Positions 9,798-19,555 of a stretch of 64,000 nucleotides of DNA are shown piece after piece. The notes under the pieces were generated by a model. The model did no database searches, was not told where the DNA came from, and saw only the letters and a list, made by a program, of their open reading frames with translations. Positions within the stretch are counted from its first letter, which is position 1. Each line of letters begins with the position of its first letter. This DNA is from Neisseria zalophi (lineage in GTDB: Bacteria > Pseudomonadota > Gammaproteobacteria > Burkholderiales > Neisseriaceae): assembly GCF_008807015.1 (NCBI RefSeq), contig NZ_CP031700.1, positions 558,001-622,000 of the forward strand. Reading direction: 5' to 3'. The position numbers and the translations under genes are program-made.

Positions 9798-10664
9798 ATG
9801 AAGCTTGCTAAATTTCTCAAACTTTCTGCTTCCATACTCCGCCGCCTGGATAAATTATTGCCGCCGGAAGCAGAAGAACCGGATTGGCAGGCATGGGCTT
9901 ATCGGTGGCAGGCCGTCGGCAGGAAAGGCATCTTAGAAAGTTTACCCAAACCGCACACTTTTCCGCTCAGCCGCTTGGCCGCTGTCGATACACAAATCAA
10001 ACGCTTGGTTCGCAATACGGAACAATTCTTAAACGGTAAGCCCGCCAATAATGCGCTACTTACCGGTGCTCGCGGTACGGGAAAATCTTCGTTGGTGAAA
10101 GCTTTGCTGCATGAATATGGCGATAGGGGCTTACGTTTAATAGAGGTGGATAAAACAGATTTGGTTAACTTGCCGGCTTTGCTGCAAATAATTGAAAAAA
10201 GAAAAGAAAAGTACATTATTTTTTGTGATGATTTATCTTTTGATGAAGGTGATTCTTCTTATAAAGCCTTAAAAACCGCTTTAGACGGCGGTTTGTCGCA
10301 ACGCTGCGATAACGCCTTGGTATATGCCACATCAAACCGCCGCCACTTAATGCCCGAATATATGGATGAAAACACGGCTACTACCGGCATACGCGGCGAA
10401 GTGAACCCCAAAGAAGCAATAGAAGAGAAAATATCCTTATCCGACCGCTTTGGTTTGTGGTTAAGCTTTTATCCTTTTGATCAAAACGATTATCTTCAGG
10501 CCGTAGAAAATTGGTTAGACAGCTATGGGTTGAGTTTGGACGAGACTACCCGTAAAGCCGCTTTAAATTGGTCATTGGCGCGCGGCAGCCGATCAGGCCG
10601 TATTGCATGGCAGTTTGTTTGTGATTGGGCGGGACGTTCTCCGGAAGAGCGTGTTTTGGATTAG
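9798..10664 (+). CDS. DUF815 family ATP-binding protein
   Basis: AAA-like P-loop ATPase of 288 residues, a conserved family in proteobacteria without an established role. Walker A GARGTGKSS is at residues 90-98; Walker B is in YIIFCDDLSF near 142-151; a sensor-like TSNRRHLMPEY follows near 178. No membrane segment is visible, so it is probably cytoplasmic. The ATG at 9798 has AAGGGA seven bases upstream, and a DUS (9776-9785) merges directly into this ribosome binding site. It is probably transcribed separately from aroB. A function cannot be given from sequence. Confidence 0.85.
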   Translation: MKLAKFLKLSASILRRLDKLLPPEAEEPDWQAWAYRWQAVGRKGILESLPKPHTFPLSRLAAVDTQIKRLVRNTEQFLNGKPANNALLTGARGTGKSSLVKALLHEYGDRGLRLIEVDKTDLVNLPALLQIIEKRKEKYIIFCDDLSFDEGDSSYKALKTALDGGLSQRCDNALVYATSNRRHLMPEYMDENTATTGIRGEVNPKEAIEEKISLSDRFGLWLSFYPFDQNDYLQAVENWLDSYGLSLDETTRKAALNWSLARGSRSGRIAWQFVCDWAGRSPEERVLD

Positions 10665-10709
10665 GTTGGTATCAGTAGTTATTGCTCAAATAGATAATTT
10701 TAAAAAGTT

Positions 10710-10745
10710 GATTAGGGGGCGGATATCCACATCCGCCCCCTAATC
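10710..10745. terminator. Shared hairpin between convergent genes
   Basis: A perfect 15-bp GC-rich stem (GATTAGGGGGCGGAT at 10710-10724 with its complement at 10731-10745) and a 6-nt loop, between the DUF815 gene (plus) and pabBC (minus). There is no clear T-run on either strand. It is not built from DUS, unlike most hairpins here. Confidence 0.65.
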
Positions 10746-10770
10746 ACATTGCAACAATATAAATTTCTAT

Positions 10771-12564
10771 TTAACCAATCAGCGTCACTTCAAACACCCC
10801 GCGCAAAGCATTGCTCAAACGTATTTCGTCTGCCCGTTTCAGCATTTCGTCATTAATATGGCTTTCGACAACGGTATCGGTGTTTAAATAAGCTTGCGGG
10901 TTATCAATCACCGTTTGGCGCATAACGCCGTTGAGAATATCTAAATCCAGCGACGGCGTGTGCCATTGTTGGCCGATACGGATAAAAACATTACTGCGGC
11001 CGCCCTCAAGTAAGAGGCCGTCTGAATTGAAAAACAAACTATCAAACGCGCCTTGTTGTTCGGCTTGTTGCCAGCCGGTATCGTAGGTTGTACGCGATGT
11101 GATTTTAAAACGGCGTAGGTAATCATGGGTCGGTAGTCTGGTATCGGCAATAACAATATGGCCAAGCGGTGCTTGGTTATTTAATAGCGCATGGCTTAGG
11201 GTGAGGCCGTCTGAAGGATGTAAAACGGCTTTCATTCGATAGGCGTTGTTGTCAGGTAGGTTGTCGATATGGTTTTGAATCGCTTGCTCAAAATCTGATG
11301 GAAGATTCAGGTTCAGGGCTTGGGCGGATTGTTTCAGACGGCCTATATGTAAGGATAGCAGCCGGCATTGTTTATTTTGAATATACATGGTTTCAAAGAT
11401 GCCGAACTCGGGATGAAGACTATTGAGGAAACGGGCTTTCCATGCGCATTCGTTGTATTCGTCTATGGCGATGCTGTCGGCCACAATGCCGGAGCCGACC
11501 CCGTACACGCCTTCATAGAGGCCGTCTGAAATCGGGTTTAACTGCAAAGTGCGGATAACCACATTTAAAGTGCCGTGAAAGCCCAAGCCGCTGTCGCACG
11601 GTTCGAGAAAACCGATACTGCCGGTATAGAGGCCGCGCGGTGTGGTTTCCAATTCGTTGATGATTTGCATGCTCATGCGTTTGGGTGCGCCGGTAATAGA
11701 GCCGCAGGGAAAGGCGGCGCGGAAAATATCGGCGGCATGAATATTCGGTTTGGCTTGTGCTTCGATGGCGGTGGTCATTTGTAGCACGCTACCGAAACGG
11801 CGGACTTTAAACGGTTCGGGAACATGCACGCGGCCGGTTTCGGCGATTTTGCCGAGGTCGTTACGCAATAAATCGACAATCATCACATTTTCGGCACGGT
11901 TTTTCGGATCGTTGTGTAAATCGTGCGCGCGTTGGTCGTCCAAACCGTCATTCAATATCGGGGCAGTGCCTTTCATTGGTTCGGTAGTAATCAGGCCGTC
12001 TGAATCGATATGCAGAAAGAGTTCGGGTGAAAAACACAATGTCCAAATAGGGTTGCCCTGATAGTCGGGTAAGTAGGCCAGCATGGCGTAGGGGACGGGC
12101 TGGCGCAAACGGCGGTAGAGCCGGATAGGGTCGCCGTAAGCCGTTAGGTGCAGGCGGGTGGTGTAGTTGATTTGATAAGTGTCGCCGCGTGCAATGGCCG
12201 TCTGAATATTGTGTATAGATTGTAGGTAGGTTTCTTTATCAATAATGTTTTCAGGTGTGCTGATGCCTGAAGGTGTGTGTGTATTTTCATGCTGTGCCAG
12301 CCATGTTTCCGGATTGGTTTCGATACGGCTTTCAAACCAGTGGATAGCCAAACGGGCAGAGGGAGAGGGCGGCAGCTTCACAAGCGGCAAGCCGAATTCA
12401 TAGTCGGCAACCAAAACGGCGTGTAATCCCTCTTGCCAACCTTCTCGGAGTTCGTCGTCGAGAAGCTCTAAGTCGGCAGCGGTCAGAAAACGGCTGCGGA
12501 CATAGTGTTGATAGTGTTTGGCGCGGTTGGAAACGGCATCGTCGGCAAAGGCGAAATAAGACAT
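10771..12564 (-). CDS. pabB: Aminodeoxychorismate synthase component I / 4-amino-4-deoxychorismate lyase fusion
   Basis: Two folate-pathway steps in one protein of 597 residues. Residues 1 to about 370 are the chorismate-binding PabB domain (TEPMKGTAP with the catalytic Lys, DLLRNDLGKI, PCGSITGAPKRMSM). Residues about 390-597 are a PLP-dependent class IV lyase domain (PabC-like; EGGRSNVFIR, LNGVMRQTV). Together they would make p-aminobenzoate from chorismate, given a PabA glutaminase from elsewhere. I chose the ATG at 12564 (MSYFAFADDAV), where the family begins. An in-frame ATG at 12624 would add 20 unconserved residues. At least five full-length DUS copies lie inside the coding region (for example near 11013, 11203, 11333, 11519 and 11993). 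Confidence 0.92.
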   Translation of the reverse strand: MSYFAFADDAVSNRAKHYQHYVRSRFLTAADLELLDDELREGWQEGLHAVLVADYEFGLPLVKLPPSPSARLAIHWFESRIETNPETWLAQHENTHTPSGISTPENIIDKETYLQSIHNIQTAIARGDTYQINYTTRLHLTAYGDPIRLYRRLRQPVPYAMLAYLPDYQGNPIWTLCFSPELFLHIDSDGLITTEPMKGTAPILNDGLDDQRAHDLHNDPKNRAENVMIVDLLRNDLGKIAETGRVHVPEPFKVRRFGSVLQMTTAIEAQAKPNIHAADIFRAAFPCGSITGAPKRMSMQIINELETTPRGLYTGSIGFLEPCDSGLGFHGTLNVVIRTLQLNPISDGLYEGVYGVGSGIVADSIAIDEYNECAWKARFLNSLHPEFGIFETMYIQNKQCRLLSLHIGRLKQSAQALNLNLPSDFEQAIQNHIDNLPDNNAYRMKAVLHPSDGLTLSHALLNNQAPLGHIVIADTRLPTHDYLRRFKITSRTTYDTGWQQAEQQGAFDSLFFNSDGLLLEGGRSNVFIRIGQQWHTPSLDLDILNGVMRQTVIDNPQAYLNTDTVVESHINDEMLKRADEIRLSNALRGVFEVTLIG

Positions 12565-12727
12565 GATAAAAACAGCGGATAAAGAAGCGGTATTATAGCG
12601 GACTACCGGATGGAAAACAGACATTTGGCTGTTCGTTGTTTTTGTTTGTTTGTGTAAAAAAGAGTAGAATAACAGGCATAATACTTAATGAGTTTTGAAA
12701 CACTTGACTGCAATAAGGAGCGAATAT

Positions 12728-13669
12728 ATGACAGACCAATCTGCCGAACAGCAATTACAACCTTTTGAGCCGGTATCGCTGGGTGATAAAAAAGAAGAGT
12801 TGAAAGTTTTTGAAAAAGCGGTTCTTGAGCACAAAGGCCGTGCCAGTGGTGAAGACTCAGGCTCGGCACCCTTGCCGGAAAGCTATCCCTACCGTACTCG
12901 CATGAGCCGCAGTATTTATGAAAAAGAAAAGAAAAAATTGCAAATTGAGCTGTTAAAAGTTCAAAGCTGGGTGAAAGAGTCAGGCCAGCGTATTGTGAGT
13001 ATTTTTGAAGGGCGTGATGCGGCAGGTAAGGGTGGTACTATCAAGCGTTATATGGAACACCTGAATCCCCGTGGTGCCCGTGTGGTCGCTTTGGAGAAAC
13101 CGACCGAAACCGAACGTGGCCAATGGTATTTCCAACGTTATATTCAAAATTTGCCGACTGCCGGCGAGATGGTTTTTTTCGACCGTTCTTGGTATAACCG
13201 TGCCGGTGTAGAGCGTGTGATGGGATTCTGTGAACCACACGAATATTTATTGTTTATGCGTCAAACACCTGAATTTGAACGTATGTTGGTAGCCAGCGGT
13301 ATCCATTTGTTTAAATTCTGGTTCTCTGTCAGCCGTGAAGAGCAGTTGCGCCGCTTTATTTCCCGTCGTGACGATCCGCTGAAACATTGGAAACTGTCTC
13401 CTGTCGATATCCAATCGCTTGACCGTTGGGATGATTACACAGATGCAAAAAATGCAATGTTCTTCCATACCCATACCGGCGATGCGCCATGGACGATTAT
13501 TAAATCGGATGATAAAAAACGGGCCCGTTTGAACTGTATCCGTGCTTTCCTACACCGTCTTGACTATCCGAATAAAGATGTGAAAGCGATTGGTGAAACA
13601 GATCCGTTGATTGTAAAAGTGCCTAATACTAAGTTCTCCGATAATAATTTCGATGTGATTGCCGATTAA
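12728..13669 (+). CDS. ppk2: Polyphosphate kinase 2
   Basis: PPK2 family, single-domain (class I type), 313 residues. It uses polyphosphate to phosphorylate nucleoside diphosphates, preferentially GDP in characterised relatives. Walker A FEGRDAAGKGGTI is near residues 97-109, followed by the FDRSWYNRAGVERVMGF Walker B/lid segment near 163-179 and the conserved SREEQLRRF and WKLSPVD blocks. The ATG at 12728 has a perfect AAGGAG seven bases upstream and is preferred to the in-frame ATG at 12695. Divergent from pabBC. Confidence 0.94.
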   Translation: MTDQSAEQQLQPFEPVSLGDKKEELKVFEKAVLEHKGRASGEDSGSAPLPESYPYRTRMSRSIYEKEKKKLQIELLKVQSWVKESGQRIVSIFEGRDAAGKGGTIKRYMEHLNPRGARVVALEKPTETERGQWYFQRYIQNLPTAGEMVFFDRSWYNRAGVERVMGFCEPHEYLLFMRQTPEFERMLVASGIHLFKFWFSVSREEQLRRFISRRDDPLKHWKLSPVDIQSLDRWDDYTDAKNAMFFHTHTGDAPWTIIKSDDKKRARLNCIRAFLHRLDYPNKDVKAIGETDPLIVKVPNTKFSDNNFDVIAD

Positions 13670-13698
13670 TCGGGTAATAGTTATCTTGGCGTGATAAT

Positions 13699-13738
13699 AA
13701 GGCCGTCTGAAAGGTTTCAGACGGCCTTGTTTTATTTT
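13699..13738 (+). terminator. DUS-pair terminator after ppk2
   Basis: AAGGCCGTCTGAAA (13699-13712) pairs with TTTCAGACGGCCTT (13715-13728), followed by GTTTTATTTT. Inverted AG-DUS copies with a T-rich tail, so a good intrinsic terminator. Confidence 0.75.
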
Positions 13739-13920
13739 GCCTAATTAAATGTATATCTAAGGGGCATCAAGGTGGGCATGGTCTTTTTGTGAGGCTGTTT
13801 GAAAAAACAAAAATTGTCGGTAAGGCAATATAAGAAAAGGGTAAACATTGATAATCCCGCCTCTTTTGTTCGACCGTGCTATATAATCCCGTTATTCATT
13901 ATTTCCTATTTTCTGCCGAT

Positions 13921-16900
13921 ATGCTTTACCTCTATCAGTCGAACCGACTTGAAGATCTGGCTGCATTATTCGCCCGTCTCCATCAGCTCCAACCGCCTGC
14001 CAATCCGTTTGCAGCAGAAGAAATTATTGTGCAAAGCCAAGGTATGCGGCGTTATTTGAACAGCTATTTGGCGAAAGAAACCGGCATTGCCGCCAATCTG
14101 AATTTCAATTTGCCCGGTCGGCTGACATGGCAATTGATGCGTGACATGATTGCCGATGTGCCTATGCTCAGTCCGTTCGATCCCGAAGTGATACGCTGGC
14201 GTTTATTGTCGCTGTTTCAAAGTTCGGATTTTCAGACGGCCTCCGAATATGCCCCCGTGCGCGAAGCCTTGCAAAGCTATTTATATAGCGGGGCGACGGC
14301 AGATTATCAGATGGCCGGTCAGCTGGCGGATATTTTCGACCAATATTTGGTTTACCGCCCGCAGTGGATAGATGCTTGGCAGCAGGGGAAAACGGTTGGC
14401 TTAGGGGAAGATGAACACTGGCAGGCGCTGTTGTGGCGGTATTTGGACGACGGCAAACAATCCACTCCGCACCGTGTTGCTTTATGGCGGCAACTCTTAG
14501 GGGCGTTAGATAAAAACAAACTGCCCGAACGTTATTGTGTGTTTGGTATTGCCACGATGGCACCGGTTTATCTGGAATTGTTGCAGGCATTGGCGGAGCA
14601 TTGCGATGTACACATTTTCGCCCTGAATCCCAGTAGCGAATATTGGGGCAATGTGATTGAAGCCGCCCAAGTTTTACAGCAGGAAGACGATATCGACCTG
14701 AGTCAGACAGGCCACCCGCTTTTGGCTTCATTGGGCAAACAGGGGCGGGATTTTTTCGATGCCTTAGTCGATGTACCCAAACATGAGATTCAGGTTTTTG
14801 AAGAAGAACCTTTTCAGACGGACCCTCAAACTTTATTGCACCGCTTGCAATACGATATTCAAACTTTGAATATGCCGTCTGAAAACCCACATCACCTAAC
14901 GCAGCCGGATTTAAATGACGGTTCGATAACGGTCGTTTCTGCGCACAGTCCTTTGCGCGAATTACAAATTTTAAAAGACCGCCTGCTCACCGTATTGGCC
15001 GAACATCCCGATTGGCAGCCGCACGATATTGCCGTACTCACACCCCATATCGAACCGTACAGCCCGTTTATCGAAGCCGTATTCGGGCAGGCGCAGGCAG
15101 GTTCGCAGGCATTGCCGTATTCGGTATCCGATGTCAAAATCAGCCGCCGCCAGCCCCTGTTTCAGGCCTTGGCGCAAGTGTTGGTATTGCTGGAAAGCCG
15201 TTTCGAAGTGGATTTATTGTTGCCATTGTTGGAAAACGAATTGGTGCGCCGCCGCTTCGGTTTAAACCGCGATGATTTGCCGCTATTGCACGACACTATT
15301 GCCAAACTCAGTATCCATTGGGGTTTGGATGAAAATATGCGCGGCAGTAATAATCTGTTTACTTGGCAGCAGGGTTTGGAGCGTCTTGCGCTCGGTTGGA
15401 TGCTGCCCGAAAGTATGCATGCCTTATGGCACAAAATCAGCGCATGGCACGGTAATCCGGGGCAAACGGAAGTTTACAGCCGTTTTGCCGCATTGGTTCG
15501 CACCCTTGCAGAAACTGCCCGTATATGGCGCAAGCCCGTTAGTATTCCTGAATGGGTAGAGCGTATCCGCACCTTAATGACCGCATTAACCGAGCCGGAT
15601 AGCGAAGACCAACACGCATGGCAACAGTTGAGTCAGGCATTGGCTCGCTGGCAGGAAGAAGCCGAATTGGCCGGATTTGAGGCGGTTTTATCGCAGCCGT
15701 CCGTTATTCGTCATATCAGCCGTTTTCTCGATAGTGAAAGTCAGGCCGGTTTCTTACGCGGCGGTATTACCTTTTGCAGCATGGTGCCGATGCGCAGCTT
15801 GCCATTTAAAATGATTTGCCTGCTGGGGCTGAATGACGGTGATTTTCCACGTAATACCAAAGCCGCCGCTTTCGACTTAATCGCCCAATACCCGCAAAAA
15901 GGCGACCGCGCCCGCCGCGACGACGACCGTTATCTATTTTTAGAAGCCGTGATGAGTGCGCGCGAAATTCTTTATTTGTCGTATGTCGGCCGCGATATCC
16001 GCAATGATCAAGAGTTGGCACCTTCGGCATTACTCAATGAGTTAATGGATACCCTCGCAGCGATGACCGGAAAAACCACAGCCGAATTGCATCAAAACTG
16101 GGTTGTTCAACATCCCTTGCAAGCCTTTTCACCCCGTTATTTCACGCCTAAATCACGTTCAGACGGCCTATTCGGTACACGGCAGGATTATGCAGGCGCT
16201 TTAAATATGCCGGCAGAAGAGGCCACTGAATTTTTTAGTGAGCCGTTATCTGATGGAGTGGCCGCAGAAAACGCCATCCGGCATTATGACTTTATCCGCT
16301 TTTGGCAAAACCCCGTACGTTATTGGTTGCAAAATACCTTAAGCTGGCAGGAACCATACCGCGATCAGGCATGGGATGCCGCCGAACCGTTTGAGCCGCA
16401 TCAAACCGAACGTATTATTGCCGAATATACTGCCGCCCGCCGTCATAACGAAAGTTTCGAACAGACCGCCGAGCGTTTGCAGGCACAAAGCTTAATGCCT
16501 ACAGGCGTACTCGGTTCGCTATGGCAAACGTATTTTCAGACGGCCGCAAAAACACTCGACAGTACCCTAGTATCCAGCCCTAAACTGCCGACCATAGCCT
16601 ATACGCTTTTCGATACGCCTTATATGCTTGAAGGCAGCCTTAATCATCTTTATCAACACGGGCAGATTTATTTTCTCGAACAACCGCCTAATTCGCCCCG
16701 TCGGCTGGCCATATTATTGGAGCACCTGATATTTTGTGCCGTGAGGCCGTCTGAAACCGAAACCTATCAAACCCATCTGTTATTGCCTAACGAACCGGAA
16801 ACTTTTGCCGAAATTCCACAATCCGAAGCACAGGCATTATTGCAAAAATGGCTGGCGTTTTATGCCGTCGGGCAAAGTCGGCCGTTACCGTTTTTTGCTC

Positions 16901-17154
16901 GAACATCATTAGAGGTGGCTAAAAAAATGCACAATGGCGAGGATGAAACCCAAGCAATGAGTACGGCTTCCAATGCTTATTACGGTAATAAAGTCAGCAA
17001 AGGGCAGAAAGACTATACCGAAGTGGCGCTGGTGTTCGGCAATAGTGAAACGCCGCCGATTGAGTCGCCTTTATTCTGGAATATGATTCAAGAACTGCTT
17101 GTTCCTTTATTGAATGCCGCCATGCAGAAGCCTGAAGAGGAAGAGAGCGAATAG
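13921..17154 (+). CDS. recC: Exodeoxyribonuclease V subunit gamma (RecC)
   Basis: Chi-recognition and scaffold subunit of the RecBCD helicase-nuclease that repairs double-strand breaks, 1077 residues. The N-terminus MLYLYQSNRLEDLAALF and the motifs ESQGMRRYL-like (QSQGMRRYLNSYLA), SVSDVKISRRQP, SMVPMRSLPFKMICLLGLNDGDFPR and DDRYLFLEAVMSAR are typical of RecC. I chose the ATG at 13921 over the in-frame ATG at 13876 because the family starts there; neither has a clear ribosome binding site. recB and recD are not in the window. The gene contains five internal DUS cores (14231, 14872, 16158, 16535, 16744), read as peptides such as FQTA and RPSE. Confidence 0.95.
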   Translation: MLYLYQSNRLEDLAALFARLHQLQPPANPFAAEEIIVQSQGMRRYLNSYLAKETGIAANLNFNLPGRLTWQLMRDMIADVPMLSPFDPEVIRWRLLSLFQSSDFQTASEYAPVREALQSYLYSGATADYQMAGQLADIFDQYLVYRPQWIDAWQQGKTVGLGEDEHWQALLWRYLDDGKQSTPHRVALWRQLLGALDKNKLPERYCVFGIATMAPVYLELLQALAEHCDVHIFALNPSSEYWGNVIEAAQVLQQEDDIDLSQTGHPLLASLGKQGRDFFDALVDVPKHEIQVFEEEPFQTDPQTLLHRLQYDIQTLNMPSENPHHLTQPDLNDGSITVVSAHSPLRELQILKDRLLTVLAEHPDWQPHDIAVLTPHIEPYSPFIEAVFGQAQAGSQALPYSVSDVKISRRQPLFQALAQVLVLLESRFEVDLLLPLLENELVRRRFGLNRDDLPLLHDTIAKLSIHWGLDENMRGSNNLFTWQQGLERLALGWMLPESMHALWHKISAWHGNPGQTEVYSRFAALVRTLAETARIWRKPVSIPEWVERIRTLMTALTEPDSEDQHAWQQLSQALARWQEEAELAGFEAVLSQPSVIRHISRFLDSESQAGFLRGGITFCSMVPMRSLPFKMICLLGLNDGDFPRNTKAAAFDLIAQYPQKGDRARRDDDRYLFLEAVMSAREILYLSYVGRDIRNDQELAPSALLNELMDTLAAMTGKTTAELHQNWVVQHPLQAFSPRYFTPKSRSDGLFGTRQDYAGALNMPAEEATEFFSEPLSDGVAAENAIRHYDFIRFWQNPVRYWLQNTLSWQEPYRDQAWDAAEPFEPHQTERIIAEYTAARRHNESFEQTAERLQAQSLMPTGVLGSLWQTYFQTAAKTLDSTLVSSPKLPTIAYTLFDTPYMLEGSLNHLYQHGQIYFLEQPPNSPRRLAILLEHLIFCAVRPSETETYQTHLLLPNEPETFAEIPQSEAQALLQKWLAFYAVGQSRPLPFFARTSLEVAKKMHNGEDETQAMSTASNAYYGNKVSKGQKDYTEVALVFGNSETPPIESPLFWNMIQELLVPLLNAAMQKPEEEESE

Positions 17155-17551
17155 GAAGTTAAACGGTATCTTGATTCATATCGGGTAAAATAGACTGGCA
17201 ACAGGATAGGCCGTCTGAAAGAGTGGTGGATTTTGTGGCATAATAAACATACTGAAACCGGTATATTGATGCAATAAAGCGTTTCACTCATTTTATACGG
17301 CAGAATCCGTTTCCATTTAACCCCAAGTGTTTGTTGCAATATGCAAAAACAGCAGAGCAATAGTCGTTGAAACAGCGTGATTCTGTGATATCGGTCGGCA
17401 GTTGTCCGTACCGCCTTAATTTATTTACCTAACCCTATAACTATTCAGACGGCCTGATTAAAACCCCTTATTTGATATCCGATAAACAGGCCAGAACATC
17501 ATAGCCGGCTTCGTCGGTTGATTACAGGCCGTCTGAAACGGAAACCGTACC
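17155..17551. other. Intergenic region with scattered single DUS
   Basis: No gene or RNA is seen. It holds three DUS copies (GGCCGTCTGAAA near 17210, TTCAGACGGCCT near 17444, AGGCCGTCTGAA near 17527) that are too far apart to form one hairpin. The last lies just upstream of the helicase start and could contribute GAAACGGAAA as its leader. Confidence 0.5.
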
Positions 17552-18943
17552 ATGACCCAAACTTTTACATCACTCGGTTTAGGCAGTGAAATTATTGCCG
17601 CATTAACCGAGCAAGGCTATGAAACGCCTACCCCCATTCAGGCCGCCGCCATCCCCAAAGCTTTGGCAGGCCATGATCTCTTGGCCGCCGCCCAAACCGG
17701 CACAGGCAAAACTGCCGCTTTTATGTTGCCGAGCCTTGAGCGGTTAAAACGTTATGCGACCCCCAGCACGTCTCCGGCCATGCATCCGGTGCGTATGTTG
17801 GTATTGACCCCGACCCGCGAGCTGGCCGACCAGATTGATCAAAACGTACAAAACTATATTAAAAACCTACCGCTGCGCCATACCGTGCTGTTCGGCGGAG
17901 TTAATATGGATAAGCAAACGGCTGATCTTCGTGCCGGCAGTGAAATTGTGGTTGCTACCGTCGGTCGCCTGCTTGATCATGTCAAACAAAAAAACCTGAA
18001 TTTCAGTAAAGTTGAAATTGTCGTGCTTGACGAAGCAGACCGCATGTTGGATATGGGTTTTATCGACGATATCCGCAAAATCATGCAGATGCTGCCCAAA
18101 CAACGCCAAACCCTACTGTTTTCCGCTACCTTTTCCCCGCCTATCCGCAAGCTGGCTCAAGATTTTATGAGCAGTCCCGAATTGATAGAGGTTGCGGCGC
18201 AAAATACGGCCAATGCCAATGTCGAGCAACATGTGATTGCCGTAGATACCATGCGTAAGCGCAATTTACTCGAACGCCTGATTCTGGATTTGGATATGAA
18301 CCAAGTGATTGTGTTTTGTAAAACCAAACAAAGCGTCGATCAGGTCACCCGTGATCTCAAGCGCAGAGAAATTGCCGCCCAAGCCATTCATGGCGATAAA
18401 TCACAACAAAACCGCTTAGAAACCCTGAGCGCATTTAAAGAGGGCAGTCTGCGCGTGTTGGTGGCTACCGACGTGGCCGCACGCGGCTTGGATATTGCCG
18501 AATTACCTTTTGTGATTAACTACGAGCTGCCGACGCAGCCGGAAGACTATGTTCACCGTATCGGTCGGACAGGGCGTGCCGGTGCCGATGGTGTGGCCAT
18601 TTCTTTAATGGATCAATACGAACAAAAAATGTTTGAAGCCATTAAAACGCTTACGGGCAGCACTATAGATATCGAGCGTATAGAAGGATTCGAACCGACT
18701 TGGTGGCAAAATGGCAGCAGTGTTGTGGAGGTTGGTAAAGGTACTTCGGTTGAAAAGCGCGGTACACAACGAGAAGTGCGCAATAAAGAGCACAAGAAAA
18801 ACAATCGTAATGAGCAGCCGCGTTTATCTGATCGGAATAATGATCCTAGTGCAGCTTGCGGCAAAATTGCGGGGCGTTCACGTCGCAGTAGAAGAGAACG
18901 ACAGCCTTGTGCTTTATTGCAACCTGATTATGGAGCTCAATGA
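17552..18943 (+). CDS. rhlE: DEAD-box ATP-dependent RNA helicase (RhlE-like)
   Basis: 463 residues. The Q motif (FTSLGLGSEIIAALTEQGYETPTPIQ) is at the N-terminus, followed by Walker A AQTGTGKT near 50-57, PTRELA, DEAD (VLDEADRMLDMGF), SAT, and the C-terminal helicase motifs IVFCKTK, ARGLDIAELPFVINY and HRIGRTGRAG. The last 90 residues are a basic, Arg/Lys/Asn-rich RNA-binding tail, ending in CALLQPDYGAQ. Such helicases act in RNA turnover and ribosome assembly. Assignment to the RhlE subgroup rests on the overall motif set; another DEAD-box subgroup is possible. Confidence 0.88.
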   Translation: MTQTFTSLGLGSEIIAALTEQGYETPTPIQAAAIPKALAGHDLLAAAQTGTGKTAAFMLPSLERLKRYATPSTSPAMHPVRMLVLTPTRELADQIDQNVQNYIKNLPLRHTVLFGGVNMDKQTADLRAGSEIVVATVGRLLDHVKQKNLNFSKVEIVVLDEADRMLDMGFIDDIRKIMQMLPKQRQTLLFSATFSPPIRKLAQDFMSSPELIEVAAQNTANANVEQHVIAVDTMRKRNLLERLILDLDMNQVIVFCKTKQSVDQVTRDLKRREIAAQAIHGDKSQQNRLETLSAFKEGSLRVLVATDVAARGLDIAELPFVINYELPTQPEDYVHRIGRTGRAGADGVAISLMDQYEQKMFEAIKTLTGSTIDIERIEGFEPTWWQNGSSVVEVGKGTSVEKRGTQREVRNKEHKKNNRNEQPRLSDRNNDPSAACGKIAGRSRRSRRERQPCALLQPDYGAQ

Positions 18944-19555
18944 CTTTATTCGGGCCGTCTGAATAATTTAAGTTTGAAATAAGTCTGTATTTTTACTTTG
19001 AACACGGGGTGATAAACTCACCTCCTGTTTCTTATAGTTAGGGTAGGTATCATAGCGCATCATAGAATGATATAGCTCCCAAAAAAAATCATTAATATCT
19101 ATAAAGGCAGATTGAAAGGCATATTTTGCTTTTATAGCCTACCATTATTGTCATACACAGATTAAAGAACTTACTCTATATCCCTTGTAGTATTGGGATG
19201 CTAGGTATAGTAATTAAATAGTTTAATACGATTGGCATTTTTATTTGTGTGGGGATGAGTCTCACTTTGGTTTGTTGAAAACCAACAAAATGAATAATTT
19301 GTTGCAAATGTGCCAATTGTGCTGAGAATTATATTATCTTATTGATTATAATAAAAATAAATAAGAAATGTAGGTTGAGTTGTATATATTTTTTTTAAAA
19401 TCAACTAAGCGAAACACGATAAAGTTTGTTTTTTTGCAATGAAGCAATTATATTAGCAGACATGAAATCGCTAATCTTGCGATGAATGCAAAAGCTTGGA
19501 TGGTTTCATGTCCATTTAAGTTTGTTTTCTCAAACGATAGAAAAGGAATACAGCA
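18944..19555. other. Long porin upstream region
   Basis: About 600 nt, strongly AT-rich, no gene seen. A perfect TATAAT at 19347-19352 could be the porin -10 box, giving a leader of about 195 nt, but no good -35 is seen. A 7-bp hairpin TTGGTTT/AAACCAA (19267-19285), with an overlapping alternative stem, lies 60 nt upstream. One DUS (GGGCCGTCTGAA) follows the helicase stop. Confidence 0.4.

Noticed and set aside
12624..12869. Minus-strand frame covering the pabBC-ppk2 gap
   Set aside because: It runs through the ppk2 ribosome binding site and start and has no family features.
14168..14890. 240-residue open frame on the minus strand inside recC
   Set aside because: It lies wholly opposite recC, shows no domain, and its composition (His/Arg/Pro-rich) is that of a shadow frame.
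18700..18943. Frameshift at the end of the RhlE-like gene
   Set aside because: Another frame is open there, but the present frame gives a basic Arg/Lys tail typical of these helicases.
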